From the NCBI RefSeq assembly GCF_003046625.1, contig NZ_QAAD01000002.1, forward strand, positions 248,001-312,000: a stretch of 64,000 nucleotides of DNA, read 5' to 3'. The position numbers were made by a program, and so were the translations under genes. The notes under the pieces were generated by a model. That model saw only the letters and a program-made list of their open reading frames with translations, did not search any database and had not been told where the DNA came from. The stretch is from Mangrovibacterium marinum. Its GTDB lineage: Bacteria; Bacteroidota; Bacteroidia; Bacteroidales; Prolixibacteraceae. Shown here in pieces: positions 27,171 to 36,703 of the stretch. Every line of letters begins with the position of its first letter. Positions within the stretch are counted from its first letter, which is position 1.

Positions 27171-27238
27171 AGAGCCGGCAGACAAACCGGCTGGTTGAAG
27201 AAATTATTCACTGAAGGCATAAAGGAGAAAAACAAAAC

Positions 27239-28795
27239 ATGACGGTAAAATCAGGCGAATTAGCCCAACGAACCTTGCAAATCATGGACACCACGCTGCG
27301 CGACGGTGAACAAACCTCCGGCGTATCGTTTACAGATACCGAAAAGCTTAGTGTGGCAAAAGTGTTGCTCGAAGATGTAAAAGTTGATCGAATAGAAATT
27401 GCTTCGGCCCGGGTTTCGGAAGGCGAGTTTAAAGCTGCTCAGCGAATCATGGCCTGGGCCGCAGAAAAGGGACATCTGAACCGGGTTGAGATACTCGGCT
27501 TCGTGGATAGAAAGACTTCACTGGACTGGATCAACCGTGCCGGCGGAAAAGTGTTGAACCTGCTGTGCAAAGGATCACTCAACCATGTGACCCACCAACT
27601 GCGCAAAACTCCAGAAGAACATATTGCCGACATTCAAAAGTCAGTTGATTACGCCAGCCAATTGGGCATCTCTGTCAATGTTTATCTGGAGGACTGGTCG
27701 AACGGTATGCGCAACTCCCGGGATTACGTTCATTTCATGATCTCAAACCTACAGAAAATGAATGTTCAGCGCATTATGCTTCCCGACACGCTGGGGATTC
27801 TGGATCCGGACGAAACCTTTGATTATTGCAAAGAAATGATCGATACTTATCCGGATGTGCTGTTCGATTTTCATGCGCATAACGACTACGACCTGGCCAT
27901 TGCCAATGTCTTCCATGCCCTAAAAGCCGGTATCGACTGCGTGCACACAACCGTAAATGGCCTGGGTGAACGTGCCGGGAATGCCCCCTTATCGAGCGTT
28001 ATTGCCACGGTTAAAGACCATACGCAGATCAAAACAAAGGTGAACGAAAGTATGCTTAACCGGATTTCCAAAGTCGTGGAAAGTTTCTCCGGCATCCGCA
28101 TTCCGACCAACAAACCGCTGATTGGCGAGTTTGTATTCACCCAATGCAGCGGGGTACATGCCGACGGCGACAACAAAAACAAACTTTATTTCAACGATCT
28201 TTTACCCGAGCGCTTCGGTCGCACCCGAACTTATGCACTCGGAAAAACATCGGGGAAAGCCAATATTAAAGCCAACCTTGAAGACTTGGGCATCGAATTG
28301 ACGCCTGAGGCTCTTAAATTGGTAACCGACCGGGTGATTGAATTAGCCGATCACAAAGAAACGGTAACAGCCGAAGATCTACCCTACATTGTGGCCGATG
28401 TACTGCAGGAAAGCGTTGAACAGCGCATCTCCATCAACAACTATGCCCTGACACATGCCATGGGCCTTCGTCCTTCGGCAACAGTGAGCATCAACATAAA
28501 CGGCAAATCCTACGAAGCCAGCTCTTCGGGCGATGGTTTGTACGATGCCTTTATGAAAGCTGTCAAAAGTATTTACGCTAAGATGAATAAACCATTTCCG
28601 ACGCTGATCGACTATTCGGTAACCATCCCTCCGGGCGGCCATACCGATGCACTGGTTGAAACGGTCATTATCTGGAAAATGGATCGGGAATTCAAAACCC
28701 GTGGCTTGGCGCCCGACCAAACAGCAGCTGCCATTAAAGCAACAACCCGGATGCTTAACCTGATTGAGCATACCTATAACGAGAAAGTTGACTAA
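27239..28795 (+). CDS. cimA: (R)-citramalate synthase
   Basis: 518-residue LeuA-family enzyme that probably condenses pyruvate and acetyl-CoA to citramalate, the first step of a threonine-independent route to 2-ketobutyrate and isoleucine. It differs from LeuA in the window at the substrate motif (LRDGEQTSGVSF rather than [10 protein letters not shown]) and follows the Leptospira citramalate synthase through VYLEDWSNGMRNS, LPDTLGILDPDETF, PERFGRTRTYALGK, and LIDYSVTIPPGGHTDALVET. The metal motif is DFHAHNDYDLA, and a C-terminal regulatory domain follows (about 395-518). Placement between leuD and leuB fits, since LeuCD and LeuB also serve this route. The gene is often annotated simply as 2-isopropylmalate synthase; the alternative cannot be excluded without assay. 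Confidence 0.85.
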   Translation: MTVKSGELAQRTLQIMDTTLRDGEQTSGVSFTDTEKLSVAKVLLEDVKVDRIEIASARVSEGEFKAAQRIMAWAAEKGHLNRVEILGFVDRKTSLDWINRAGGKVLNLLCKGSLNHVTHQLRKTPEEHIADIQKSVDYASQLGISVNVYLEDWSNGMRNSRDYVHFMISNLQKMNVQRIMLPDTLGILDPDETFDYCKEMIDTYPDVLFDFHAHNDYDLAIANVFHALKAGIDCVHTTVNGLGERAGNAPLSSVIATVKDHTQIKTKVNESMLNRISKVVESFSGIRIPTNKPLIGEFVFTQCSGVHADGDNKNKLYFNDLLPERFGRTRTYALGKTSGKANIKANLEDLGIELTPEALKLVTDRVIELADHKETVTAEDLPYIVADVLQESVEQRISINNYALTHAMGLRPSATVSININGKSYEASSSGDGLYDAFMKAVKSIYAKMNKPFPTLIDYSVTIPPGGHTDALVETVIIWKMDREFKTRGLAPDQTAAAIKATTRMLNLIEHTYNEKVD

Positions 28796-28827
28796 TACAT
28801 TTTAAATATATTTGAAACGATTATAAG

Positions 28828-29892
28828 ATGAAATTAAAATTAGCTGTTCTCCCCGGAGACGGAATCGGTCCTGAGATTGTTGATCAGGCGATGAAATCAG
28901 TGAAAGCAATCGCTGAAAAATTTAACCATGAGTTAGAATATGAGTTTGCACTGACAGGTGCAACGGCCATCGACCAGGTAGGTGACCCCTACCCCGAAAC
29001 GACCCACGATATTTGCATGAAAGCCGACGCCGTGCTTTTCGGTGCCATCGGCGATCCCAAGTTCGACAACAACCCCAAAGCAACGGTTCGCCCGGAGCAA
29101 GGATTGTTAGCGATGCGCAAAAAACTAGGTTTATATGCCAACATTCGCCCGGTAGAAACATTTGAGTCCTTGTTGCACAAATCACCACTTCGTCGCGAAT
29201 TGGTTGAAGGGGCCAACTTTGTGGCTATCCGCGAGCTGACCGGTGGTATTTATTTCGGCGACAAAGGACGTAGCGACAACGGAAACACCGCTTATGACCA
29301 CTGCGTTTACACGCGCGAAGAGGTAGAGCGGATCCTGAAGCTGGCTTACGAATTTGCCGGAAAACGTAACAAAAAACTAACGGTTGTTGACAAAGCAAAC
29401 GTTTTGGAAAGCTCTCGCCTGTGGCGCGAAGTAGCTCAGGAAATGGCTCCAAACTACCCGGACATCAAAACCGAGTATATGTTTGTTGATAATGCTGCCA
29501 TGCAAATCATTCAGTGGCCGAAAAACTTCGACGTGATGGTAACTGAAAACATGTTCGGCGACATCCTGACTGACGAAGCGAGTGTGATCACCGGTTCGTT
29601 AGGCTTGCTGCCTTCTGCATCAATGGGAATCCACACTTCGGTGTTCGAGCCAATCCACGGTTCGTACCCGCAAGCTGCCGGTAAAAACATTGCGAACCCA
29701 ATTGCAACGATCCTCTCGGCTGCCATGATGTTCGAATATGCATTCGACCTGATGGAAGAAGGAAAACTGATTCGTGAAGCTGTTGATGCATCAATGGCTG
29801 AAGGTGTAGTTACAACCGACATTGCTGAAGGAAAAGCATTCAGCACATCGGAAGTTGGCGACTGGATTGCCGACTACATTGCAAAGAAATAA
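28828..29892 (+). CDS. leuB: 3-isopropylmalate dehydrogenase
   Basis: 354-residue NAD-dependent decarboxylating dehydrogenase, third step of leucine synthesis and also of the citramalate route. [16 protein letters not shown] opens it; [31 protein letters not shown] and [16 protein letters not shown] give the substrate site, with Lys and the Arg residues in place. [25 protein letters not shown] and [19 protein letters not shown] are the metal and NAD regions. It ends the leu operon, 24 bases ahead of a strong terminator. Confidence 0.97.
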   Translation: MKLKLAVLPGDGIGPEIVDQAMKSVKAIAEKFNHELEYEFALTGATAIDQVGDPYPETTHDICMKADAVLFGAIGDPKFDNNPKATVRPEQGLLAMRKKLGLYANIRPVETFESLLHKSPLRRELVEGANFVAIRELTGGIYFGDKGRSDNGNTAYDHCVYTREEVERILKLAYEFAGKRNKKLTVVDKANVLESSRLWREVAQEMAPNYPDIKTEYMFVDNAAMQIIQWPKNFDVMVTENMFGDILTDEASVITGSLGLLPSASMGIHTSVFEPIHGSYPQAAGKNIANPIATILSAAMMFEYAFDLMEEGKLIREAVDASMAEGVVTTDIAEGKAFSTSEVGDWIADYIAKK

Positions 29893-29916
29893 TTCGGTTT
29901 CGAAGCAAAATAAAAG

Positions 29917-29952
29917 GAGGCTTTCCGCAATTCGGAGAGCCTCTGTTTTTTT
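29917..29952 (+). terminator. terminator after leuB
   Basis: GAGGCTTTCCG (29917-29927) pairs with CGGAGAGCCTC (29933-29943), 11 bp with one G-U pair, loop CAATT, then TGTTTTTTT. It marks the end of the branched-chain cluster. Confidence 0.9.
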
Positions 29953-30121
29953 ACGCACAAAGCAAGCCTCCCCACCAATAGCGCAGTCCACCCAAATCCC
30001 CGTCCTCTCCAAATCAACGCCTTAGATCATCTATCTTGCCAGCTCGCAAAATTTCGTTGAATCGCTTCAATTTTTCCACAGTTGCTTTATTCATCTGTAA
30101 AAACTATATTGGGAAAAGAAT

Positions 30122-32089
30122 ATGATACTCCAATTCGAACATTTCCTCTTTTTCCTGTTAGCTTTCCTCTGGATTGTGATTGGGAGCTTTCATGTGGCGA
30201 AATATTTTCAGAAGATAAAACTGCCGCTGATAACCGGATTCCTCATCTCGGGAGTCATTGCCGGCCCCTTTTTCCTGGAACTTGTTTCGGATGAATCGAT
30301 CCTGAACCTTCAGATTGTCAACGAATTTTCACTCTCATACATCGCATTTGCTGCCGGAACGGAACTATTCCTCAAAGAGATCCGAAGCAGCCTGAAAAGC
30401 ATCCTTTGGAATACCTTCGGACAGCTGGTGATCACCTTTGGCGTGGCTGTGGTCGCAATCATTCTATTAGCCGATCACATTCCGTTTTTGTCGGGTTTAT
30501 CGCAGAGCAATGTCCTGGCCATCGCCCTGCTAACGGGAACCATCTTTGTAGCCCGGTCGCCATCGTCGGCCATCGCCATCATTAACGAAATGCGGGCAAA
30601 AGGGCGTTTTACCAAAACGGCCATCAGCGTCACCGTGATTAAAGATGTGCTGGTAATTCTGCTATTTGCCATCTGCTTATCCATTGCAAATTCACTGGTC
30701 AAAGGGGTTGAATTAAGCTATTTTTTCTTGCTGGAACTCCTCGTTGAACTTTCGGCAACCTTCTCCATGGGGATTATCCTGGCTCGGATCCTGAAGTTTA
30801 TTTTTTCGTTCAAGATACACCAACACCTGAAGGTCGCCATCTTGCTGGGATCAGGTTATGCCGTCTATCCATTTTCACACTACATCCATCATTTAAGCGA
30901 AAACTTTCTGCCGTTCGAGATTCTGATAGAGCCCCTGCTGGTATGTATCACAGTCAGTTTTATCATTGTGAACTACACCAGTTTGCGGATCGAATTTCAA
31001 ACGATCGTGGAGAAAATAGGCCCGGCCATTTACGCAGCGTTCTTCACACTGGCCGGCGCCATGATGTCGCTCGACATATTGGCCGACACCTGGAAGATTG
31101 CCCTGCTGTTTTTTATCATCCGTCTGGTTGGCATGATGGGCGGTGCCTGGCTTGGCGGCACCTTTGCCGGCGACCCCAAACTATTCCGACGCATTGGCTG
31201 GATGCCTTACGTCACTCAGGCGGGTGTTAGCTTGGCGCTTGTTATGGTAATCAGCAACAGCTTCCCGGCTTGGGGAAGTCAATTAGCCACCATCATCGTT
31301 GCAGTGGTTATCGTCAATCAACTGGTTGGTCCACCGCTTTTCAAATGGGCTATAAAACGGGTTGGCGAAAACCGAAATCAGCCCCGGGATCACTACGAGC
31401 ACTCGCGCCGCGTTCTGATATTTGGCTACGAAAACCAGTCGGTAGCCTTATCCAACGAGTTGCAGAAAAACAACTGGAAAGTATCCATTGCCACGCGCAA
31501 ACCCCAAGATCAGATCGAAGAAATTCCCGGCGTAAAAACCTATCACATCCCCGGCCTGCAAGCCGAAACATTGGCCAACTTAAACCTAAAGAAATTCGAC
31601 ACCTTTGTTTTACTGCACTCCGATCGGGGCAACTACCATATCGCCGAATGGATTTATGAAAATATTGGAGAAAAAGTGGTTATCGTCCGTCTGGCGGATC
31701 GGAAAAACCTGAAAAAGTTTTACGATCTGGGAGCCTTGGTCATCGATCCGTCAACAGCTTTTGTAAATCTGCTTCAACATTTCGTTCGATCTCCTCTGGC
31801 AACCTCATTGCTCATGGGCATGGAGGCCGATAAAGATACGCTGGATGTAACAGTCGAAGATGAAAGCCTCTTTGGCATCGCCTTGCGTAACCTCCGCCTG
31901 CCGGTAGATGTTTTGATCCTATCGGTAAAACGAAAAGGAAATATCATCATTACCCATGGCTACACGCGCTTGCGGCAGGGAGATGTGGTGACCGTTGTCG
32001 GATCTGTTGAAAGTTTAGAGAAAGTGGCCCTGCAATTTGAATCGTTTGAGCTGGAAAAAAACAGCACGCGCTCTGCCGGCAACAATTAA
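30122..32089 (+). CDS. Kef-type cation:proton antiporter with TrkA (RCK) domains
   Basis: 655-residue inner-membrane CPA2 exchanger. About 12 membrane helices fill residues 1-400 (PLITGFLISGVIAGPF, FAAGTELFLKEI, SPSSAIAIINEM, VIKDVLVILLFA), and a cytoplasmic TrkA_N nucleotide-binding domain begins at RRVLIFGYENQSVALSNELQ (about 430-550) and a TrkA_C domain at about 565-645 (DVTVEDESLFGIALRNLRLP). The usual G-x-G-x-x-G of the TrkA_N loop is GYENQS here, so the nucleotide site is unusual. Substrate is probably K+ or Na+ against H+. A 7-bp hairpin at 32104-32125 without a good T run lies just downstream. Confidence 0.88.
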   Translation: MILQFEHFLFFLLAFLWIVIGSFHVAKYFQKIKLPLITGFLISGVIAGPFFLELVSDESILNLQIVNEFSLSYIAFAAGTELFLKEIRSSLKSILWNTFGQLVITFGVAVVAIILLADHIPFLSGLSQSNVLAIALLTGTIFVARSPSSAIAIINEMRAKGRFTKTAISVTVIKDVLVILLFAICLSIANSLVKGVELSYFFLLELLVELSATFSMGIILARILKFIFSFKIHQHLKVAILLGSGYAVYPFSHYIHHLSENFLPFEILIEPLLVCITVSFIIVNYTSLRIEFQTIVEKIGPAIYAAFFTLAGAMMSLDILADTWKIALLFFIIRLVGMMGGAWLGGTFAGDPKLFRRIGWMPYVTQAGVSLALVMVISNSFPAWGSQLATIIVAVVIVNQLVGPPLFKWAIKRVGENRNQPRDHYEHSRRVLIFGYENQSVALSNELQKNNWKVSIATRKPQDQIEEIPGVKTYHIPGLQAETLANLNLKKFDTFVLLHSDRGNYHIAEWIYENIGEKVVIVRLADRKNLKKFYDLGALVIDPSTAFVNLLQHFVRSPLATSLLMGMEADKDTLDVTVEDESLFGIALRNLRLPVDVLILSVKRKGNIIITHGYTRLRQGDVVTVVGSVESLEKVALQFESFELEKNSTRSAGNN

Positions 32090-32252
32090 TGTCTGGCAAT
32101 ATTAGCATCCAATATGCGGGATGCTTATCCCATTAATTTGAAAATCGTTTTGGCTTACAGGACACCCGGCTGCCGCAAATGGCCGACTTGTCGTTACCGA
32201 TTGTTCGCAAAACCAGGGACATCTGCGTTCCGCCGTCTTGCATCCATGAGGC

Positions 32253-32292
32253 AAAAAAAATACTGTTTCTGCATTTATAAACAGAAACAGTA
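32253..32292 (-). terminator. terminator after the cold-shock gene
   Basis: TACTGTTTCTG (32261-32271) and CAGAAACAGTA (32282-32292) form a perfect 11-bp stem with a 10-base loop. On the minus strand it is followed by eight T. It lies 40 bases past the cold-shock protein stop. Confidence 0.9.
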
Positions 32293-32331
32293 CTTCATAA
32301 AATGGGCTTATCAATAAGCCGTATATCTTAC

Positions 32332-32784
32332 CTAGCGGTTAACTTTTACCTGCACGGCCATCATACCTCTGGGGCCACGTTCCATTTCATACGAAACAGA
32401 ATTGCCTTCGGTAATTGGCTCCAAAATATTATTCACATGAACAAACAAGCTTTCGCCGCTTTGCCCGTCACGAATAAAACCAAAGCCCTTCGATTGATTA
32501 AAGAAGGTTACTGTTCCTTTACGCACTAAATCCTCCGGTTCTAAATCAGCCTCCTTGGGCACTCCGATAACAATATCTTCAACCTTCACCTCTGTTTTCT
32601 TATCCGGATCCGGAGGCGTATCGGTAATCATACCATTTTCATCAACATAAGCGATCATATCGTCCAGACTATTGGGCTTATCGCTCTCTTTACGTGCCAA
32701 ACGCTTGGCTTCTTTTTCTTTACGTTTCTTTTCCTTTTTGTTTCGTACTTCCTTTTTTTGAAATGATTCTTGTGATCTACCCAT
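32332..32784 (-). CDS. cold-shock domain protein with charged N-terminal extension
   Basis: 150-residue nucleic-acid-binding protein. The last 65 residues are a CspA-type domain with RNP1-like KGFGFIRDG and RNP2-like LFVHVNNI. Ahead of it is a highly basic, coiled segment (KKEVRNKKEKKRKEKEAKRL) and an acidic linker with a DEN-rich stretch. This two-part build is common in Bacteroidota. MGRSQESFQ at 32784 is chosen over an upstream in-frame start that would add 19 residues. Likely an RNA chaperone; the basic tail may tether RNA or ribosomes (inference). Confidence 0.88.
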   Translation of the reverse strand: MGRSQESFQKKEVRNKKEKKRKEKEAKRLARKESDKPNSLDDMIAYVDENGMITDTPPDPDKKTEVKVEDIVIGVPKEADLEPEDLVRKGTVTFFNQSKGFGFIRDGQSGESLFVHVNNILEPITEGNSVSYEMERGPRGMMAVQVKVNR

Positions 32785-33239
32785 ATATAAATTTATCTTT
32801 TTTGTGACGGGTTTTGGCCTCTGACAGGAAGGATGCTGCAATCAACTTGCGGTAAACATGCAAAAGGCCGGTTGAAAACAAATTTTCAGGCAGTCAAGCG
32901 TGACTTTGTTTCCGAAAAAACCCGGTGTTATTATTCGTTGGTGGATTCCAAAAGAACTAATGAAGACTAATTAAAAGCGATAAATCAGCACCAGACTAAG
33001 CTCCTTCCGAATTTCTAAGCTCTAAAATTAGTCATTTTAATTGACAAAGCAATCCGCTTTTAGCCTCAGCCTGCAAGTTCTGCTAAAATTAACGTGCTTT
33101 AGGGCAAAACCGTCGGGTTTGAATTACAAAAACTTAACAAACACCGTCCCCGCGATTCTTGAACTAACGCAACAAAGTCCGGCATCGTTGGATCTTCCCT
33201 CAACTGGTTTTCCTAATTTTGTCTGCCAAATAAGCAACG
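32785..33239. other. intergenic region with the ybaK promoter box
   Basis: 455 bases between divergent genes. TAATTTTG at 33214-33221 matches the TAnnTTTG -7 box, 19 bases before the ybaK ATG. No -33 TTTG stands at the ideal distance. A plus-strand frame from 33041 overlaps ybaK and looks like noise. I see no RNA gene. Confidence 0.45.
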
Positions 33240-33722
33240 ATGAAAACTCCTGCCAAGACCAATGCCTCACGCTTGCTCGACAAGCAAAAAATAGCCTACG
33301 AACTATTCGCCTATGAGGTAGACGAGACGGATTTAAGTGCCGCGAGCCTGGCGGCAAAACTCGGACAAAACGTGAAGCAGATTTTCAAAACCCTGGTTCT
33401 GCGGGGAACCAACACCGGCATATTCGTTTGTGTAATCCCCGGCGATGAAGAGGTTGACCTGAAACTTGCTGCCAAAGTATCGGGAAACAAAAAAGCTGAA
33501 CTGATTGCCATGAAGGAATTACTGCCCGTTACCGGATACATTCGCGGAGGCTGTACGCCAATCGGAATGAAAAAACAATTCCCGGTGTTCATTCACGACA
33601 GTTGTCTGATGTTCGACAAAATCTACATCAGCGGCGGAAAACGGGGCCTCCAGCTAAAACTCTCACCTCAGGACATCATAGCTGCCAGCAAGGCAAACTT
33701 GGCAAAACTCGTCGTAAGTTGA
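33240..33722 (+). CDS. ybaK: Cys-tRNA(Pro)/Cys-tRNA(Cys) deacylase YbaK/EbsC
   Basis: 160-residue trans-editing factor that hydrolyses mischarged Cys-tRNA(Pro). The family pattern is clear: MKTPAKTNASRLLDKQKIAYELF at the start (split here by TNA-R-L-L), GQNVKQIFKTLVLRG, FVCVIPGDEEVDLKLAA, GYIRGGCTPIGMKK and IYISGGKRGLQLKLSP. The conserved lysine in KTLV and the GG-x-x-PxG loop are present. Length is usual for YbaK. Single gene with a good -7 box. Confidence 0.93.
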   Translation: MKTPAKTNASRLLDKQKIAYELFAYEVDETDLSAASLAAKLGQNVKQIFKTLVLRGTNTGIFVCVIPGDEEVDLKLAAKVSGNKKAELIAMKELLPVTGYIRGGCTPIGMKKQFPVFIHDSCLMFDKIYISGGKRGLQLKLSPQDIIAASKANLAKLVVS

Positions 33723-33839
33723 AGCGTTCGATCTTCTGCAAAAGAATGTTTTTTGAAGTTTTGTTTAAACTTTATTGCTTTTTCTTAAACATTTTGATCT
33801 TGTTCACGTTTAGACTATTGAAACTTAAACAAAAACAAG

Positions 33840-34850
33840 ATGAAAACATTAAATTTTAGACACTCGATCCACCCGTTTTTTGCAATCAGTATTCTTGTAC
33901 TGTTAGCAAGTTTGCTATTTACCAGCTGCAATGACGACGATGACGATGATATGGTCATGCAACCCACGCCGGAGAATATCGTTGGCGTTCTGGATCAAAT
34001 AACCGAAAGCCCGGAATCGTACATGACCGATGACACCAAAAGTGCCCGCCTCAAAGCCACAAAACCCAAGTTTAAGCATTTACGCCAGGCATTAGTGAAA
34101 ACAAAATTGGTAAGCACTGTTGCCTCAACCGAATTAACGGTATTTGCACCAACCGACGAGGCCTTTAATATGCTCTTTGAACAACTGGGTATTGATGGAA
34201 TTGACGATCTGACTGCCGAACAGCTTACGCCCATCCTTCTGTATCATGTTGTTGGAGGAAAAGTGAGCTCTGGTAAATTAAGCAACGGCTATGTCGAAAC
34301 GGTGAATGGCTCTGCCATCCGGGTAGACCTAACGGATGGGGTCATGATCAACGATGCTCAGGTAACCATTGCAGACCTTCACGCAGCCAACGGTATCATC
34401 CACATCATCGATAAAGTTTTACTTCCACCATCGATGAATTTAGTAGAAACAGCTTTGAGTTACGATCCGGAATTTTCAATTTTGGTACAAGCGGTTGTCA
34501 AAGCCGACTTACAGGAAACACTTGAAACCGGAGGACCTTTTACTGTTTTTGCACCGACCAACGATGCCTTTGTGGCACTGCTCGGCGAATTAGGGCTTCC
34601 GGATTTGGATGCCATTCCGACTGAAACTTTAGTTGAAGTTTTAAAATATCACGTGGTCGCCGGGCGGGTTTACAGCAGCGACCTGGTATCCGGAGAAGTG
34701 TCAAGCTTGAATGGCACCTTCAGCGTGAACACATCTACACTGACAATTACCGATGCACAGACCAGAGAAGCAAACCTCATTCCATCGTTATTAAATGTCC
34801 AGGCAACAAACGGAGTCATTCATGTGATCGACAAGGTACTGCTGCCCTAA
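33840..34850 (+). CDS. surface lipoprotein with two fasciclin (FAS1) domains
   Basis: 336-residue lipoprotein. A type II signal peptide ends in LLFTSC, and the mature start CNDDDDDD is strongly acidic, like the export signal that sends lipoproteins to the outer surface in Bacteroidota. Two FAS1 domains follow, about residues 45-195 and 203-336, each with the H1/H2-like segments FAPTDEAFNML / FAPTNDAFVALL and the closing ATNGVIHVIDKVLLP or AANGIIHIIDKVLLP. FAS1 domains mediate adhesion or matrix contact; the partner is unknown. Monocistronic with a terminator downstream. Confidence 0.92.
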   Translation: MKTLNFRHSIHPFFAISILVLLASLLFTSCNDDDDDDMVMQPTPENIVGVLDQITESPESYMTDDTKSARLKATKPKFKHLRQALVKTKLVSTVASTELTVFAPTDEAFNMLFEQLGIDGIDDLTAEQLTPILLYHVVGGKVSSGKLSNGYVETVNGSAIRVDLTDGVMINDAQVTIADLHAANGIIHIIDKVLLPPSMNLVETALSYDPEFSILVQAVVKADLQETLETGGPFTVFAPTNDAFVALLGELGLPDLDAIPTETLVEVLKYHVVAGRVYSSDLVSGEVSSLNGTFSVNTSTLTITDAQTREANLIPSLLNVQATNGVIHVIDKVLLP

Positions 34851-34884
34851 TTCATAAAACGTCATGACATTTTCCAAGAAATTT

Positions 34885-34912
34885 AAAGCTCCTTAAAAAA
34901 GGGGCTTTTTTA
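34885..34912 (+). terminator. terminator after the fasciclin gene
   Basis: AAAGCTCCTT pairs with AAGGGGCTTT (10 bp, one G-U), loop AAAA, then a T run to 34911. Confidence 0.85.
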
Positions 34913-35068
34913 TTTACAAAAACGTTCAAAAAATCTGTTTTTGTTAGCTAATTGTTAAATCGGATTCCGGTTATTTCAGGATCGAACCTGAAAGGCGTTA
35001 TTTGCGTTTATTATTCTTTGAAAACAGAACAAACGTCCTGAATGAAGGATCTTTAATTATTACGAATT

Positions 35069-36367
35069 ATGTCGCCTATGAAATTTATTGCCGAGCCTTT
35101 CAATCGGTTTTTTAAACAAGAAAGTTCATCCAGCATCTTGCTGCTTGCCGTAACACTACTGACGCTGATCTTTGTAAACGTCGGTTTTTACGACCAGTAC
35201 TTCACCCTGCTCCACCAAAAACTCACCTTTGGCATCAGTAGCTTCGTACTGTCAAAGTCATTAATTCTGTGGATCAACGATGGCTTGATGGCCATCTTCT
35301 TTTTTGTGATCGGGCTTGAAATAAAACGGGAGGTTATGATTGGTGAATTATCCACCGTACGTAAAGCCAGTTTACCGGTTTTTGCGGCAGTGGGAGGAAT
35401 GCTGTTCCCGGTTATTATTTACCTGACACTCAATAATTCGCCGGAGACTCACCAGGGATGGGCGATCCCGATGGCCACCGACATTGCTTTTACACTGGGG
35501 ATTATGAAACTTTTAGGCAAACGCGTACCCTACGGGTTAAAAATATTCCTGACGGCCTTTGCCATTGTTGATGACCTGGGAGCCATTCTGGTTATTGCGC
35601 TGTTTTACAGCTCATCCATTCAACTTTCACTTATTCTCAGTGCGCTGGCTCTGTTTGCCTGCTTGCTTGTGCTGACCCACTTTGGCCTTTTCAACAAGTA
35701 CTTCTACTTTATCGTTTCAGTGATCATTTGGGTACTGTTCCTCAAATCGGGCATTCACGCAACACTTGCAGGGGTGCTGGTAGCCTTTGCCATCCCAATC
35801 CGCAAAAACATCAAGATCACGCATTTCCAGGACAAGATGCACGATGCTTTAGGTGAATTTAAGACCATTAGCAACAAGCTTCACTCGAAATACACCCTGA
35901 CAAACGATCAGATGGCAGCCGTTGACCAGATGGATGATTTAACCGAACAAGTTCAGTCGCCACTGCAATATCTCGAGAAAAGATTACACGGCTGGGTGGC
36001 TTTCGTCATCATGCCCATTTTTGCATTTGCCAACGCCGGGGTACGCATTAATGCCGAGAGTTTTGCCAATATGGATTTATCGCTCATTATTGCAGTCAGC
36101 TTGATCCTGGGAAATGTAATCGGAATCAGTTTGTTCTCATTCCTGGCTATCAAACTGAAGATGGCCAGTTTACCCGAAAACACGTCTTTTAAACAACTTG
36201 CTATTACCGGCTTGCTGGGTGGTGTTGGCTTTACCATGTCGCTGTTTATAACCAATCTCGCTTTCGAGAGCAACAGTTATATCGACGCCTCCAAAATCGG
36301 AATTCTACTGGGTTCCCTCATTGCCGGAATCGGCGGTTACTTCCTGTTAAAATCAACCATAAAATAG
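35069..36367 (+). CDS. nhaA: Na+/H+ antiporter NhaA (first copy)
   Basis: 432-residue inner-membrane antiporter that exports Na+ in exchange for H+. Catalytic aspartates are in AFAIVDDLGAILVIA (equivalent to Asp163/164 of E. coli NhaA) and PMATDIAF (Asp133). The pH-sensing GLEIKRE motif is intact. However, the position of E. coli Lys300 (GKPLGI) reads LGNVIGISLF here, so the lysine is replaced by Asn. A long charged cytoplasmic loop (about residues 245-300) separates the two halves. A close paralogue follows at 36704; the two are separated by a terminator and a dispersed repeat. Confidence 0.93.
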   Translation: MSPMKFIAEPFNRFFKQESSSSILLLAVTLLTLIFVNVGFYDQYFTLLHQKLTFGISSFVLSKSLILWINDGLMAIFFFVIGLEIKREVMIGELSTVRKASLPVFAAVGGMLFPVIIYLTLNNSPETHQGWAIPMATDIAFTLGIMKLLGKRVPYGLKIFLTAFAIVDDLGAILVIALFYSSSIQLSLILSALALFACLLVLTHFGLFNKYFYFIVSVIIWVLFLKSGIHATLAGVLVAFAIPIRKNIKITHFQDKMHDALGEFKTISNKLHSKYTLTNDQMAAVDQMDDLTEQVQSPLQYLEKRLHGWVAFVIMPIFAFANAGVRINAESFANMDLSLIIAVSLILGNVIGISLFSFLAIKLKMASLPENTSFKQLAITGLLGGVGFTMSLFITNLAFESNSYIDASKIGILLGSLIAGIGGYFLLKSTIK

Positions 36368-36373
36368 ATCTGG

Positions 36374-36400
36374 AGAGCCGCAATTTGCGGCTCTTCTTTT
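36374..36400 (+). terminator. terminator after first nhaA
   Basis: AGAGCCGC (36374-36381) pairs with GCGGCTCT (36387-36394), loop AATTT, followed by TCTTTT. It begins only 7 bases after the stop. Confidence 0.85.
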
Positions 36401-36411
36401 CTTTGATACTC

Positions 36412-36545
36412 TTACACCGCAGAGGTGCTAAGGCGCAATGTCAATAAAGGTTTTGACCAGAGGTGGAACGACAAGCCGACAACTTTTGAAAACAACGACA
36501 ACACGTGACAACCAAAACACCAAGATTTCCGGAATCCGGCAAAAC
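36412..36545 (-). repeat. dispersed intergenic repeat, copy C (reverse orientation)
   Basis: Read on the minus strand it gives GATTCCGG, GTTGTCACGTGTTGTCGTTG, TTTTCAAAAGTTGTCGGCTTGTCGT, TCAAAACCTTTATTGACATT and GCGCCTTAGCACCTCTGCGG, the same order as copies B and D. It lies in the 336-base gap between the two nhaA genes; nothing else is seen in that gap. Confidence 0.75.
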
Positions 36546-36703
36546 AGCCTTCCAGCTCAAAATACAATCACCCATAAAACTTGCTGGCTGATTATCGTTC
36601 ATTTATGCTCATTGTATTCCGGTTTAACCGACATTTTTGCTTAAATTAGACCATAGGCCACGGCTCAGTTTTGGCTAAAAATGGCCTGGAAATTTTAGTG
36701 CGT

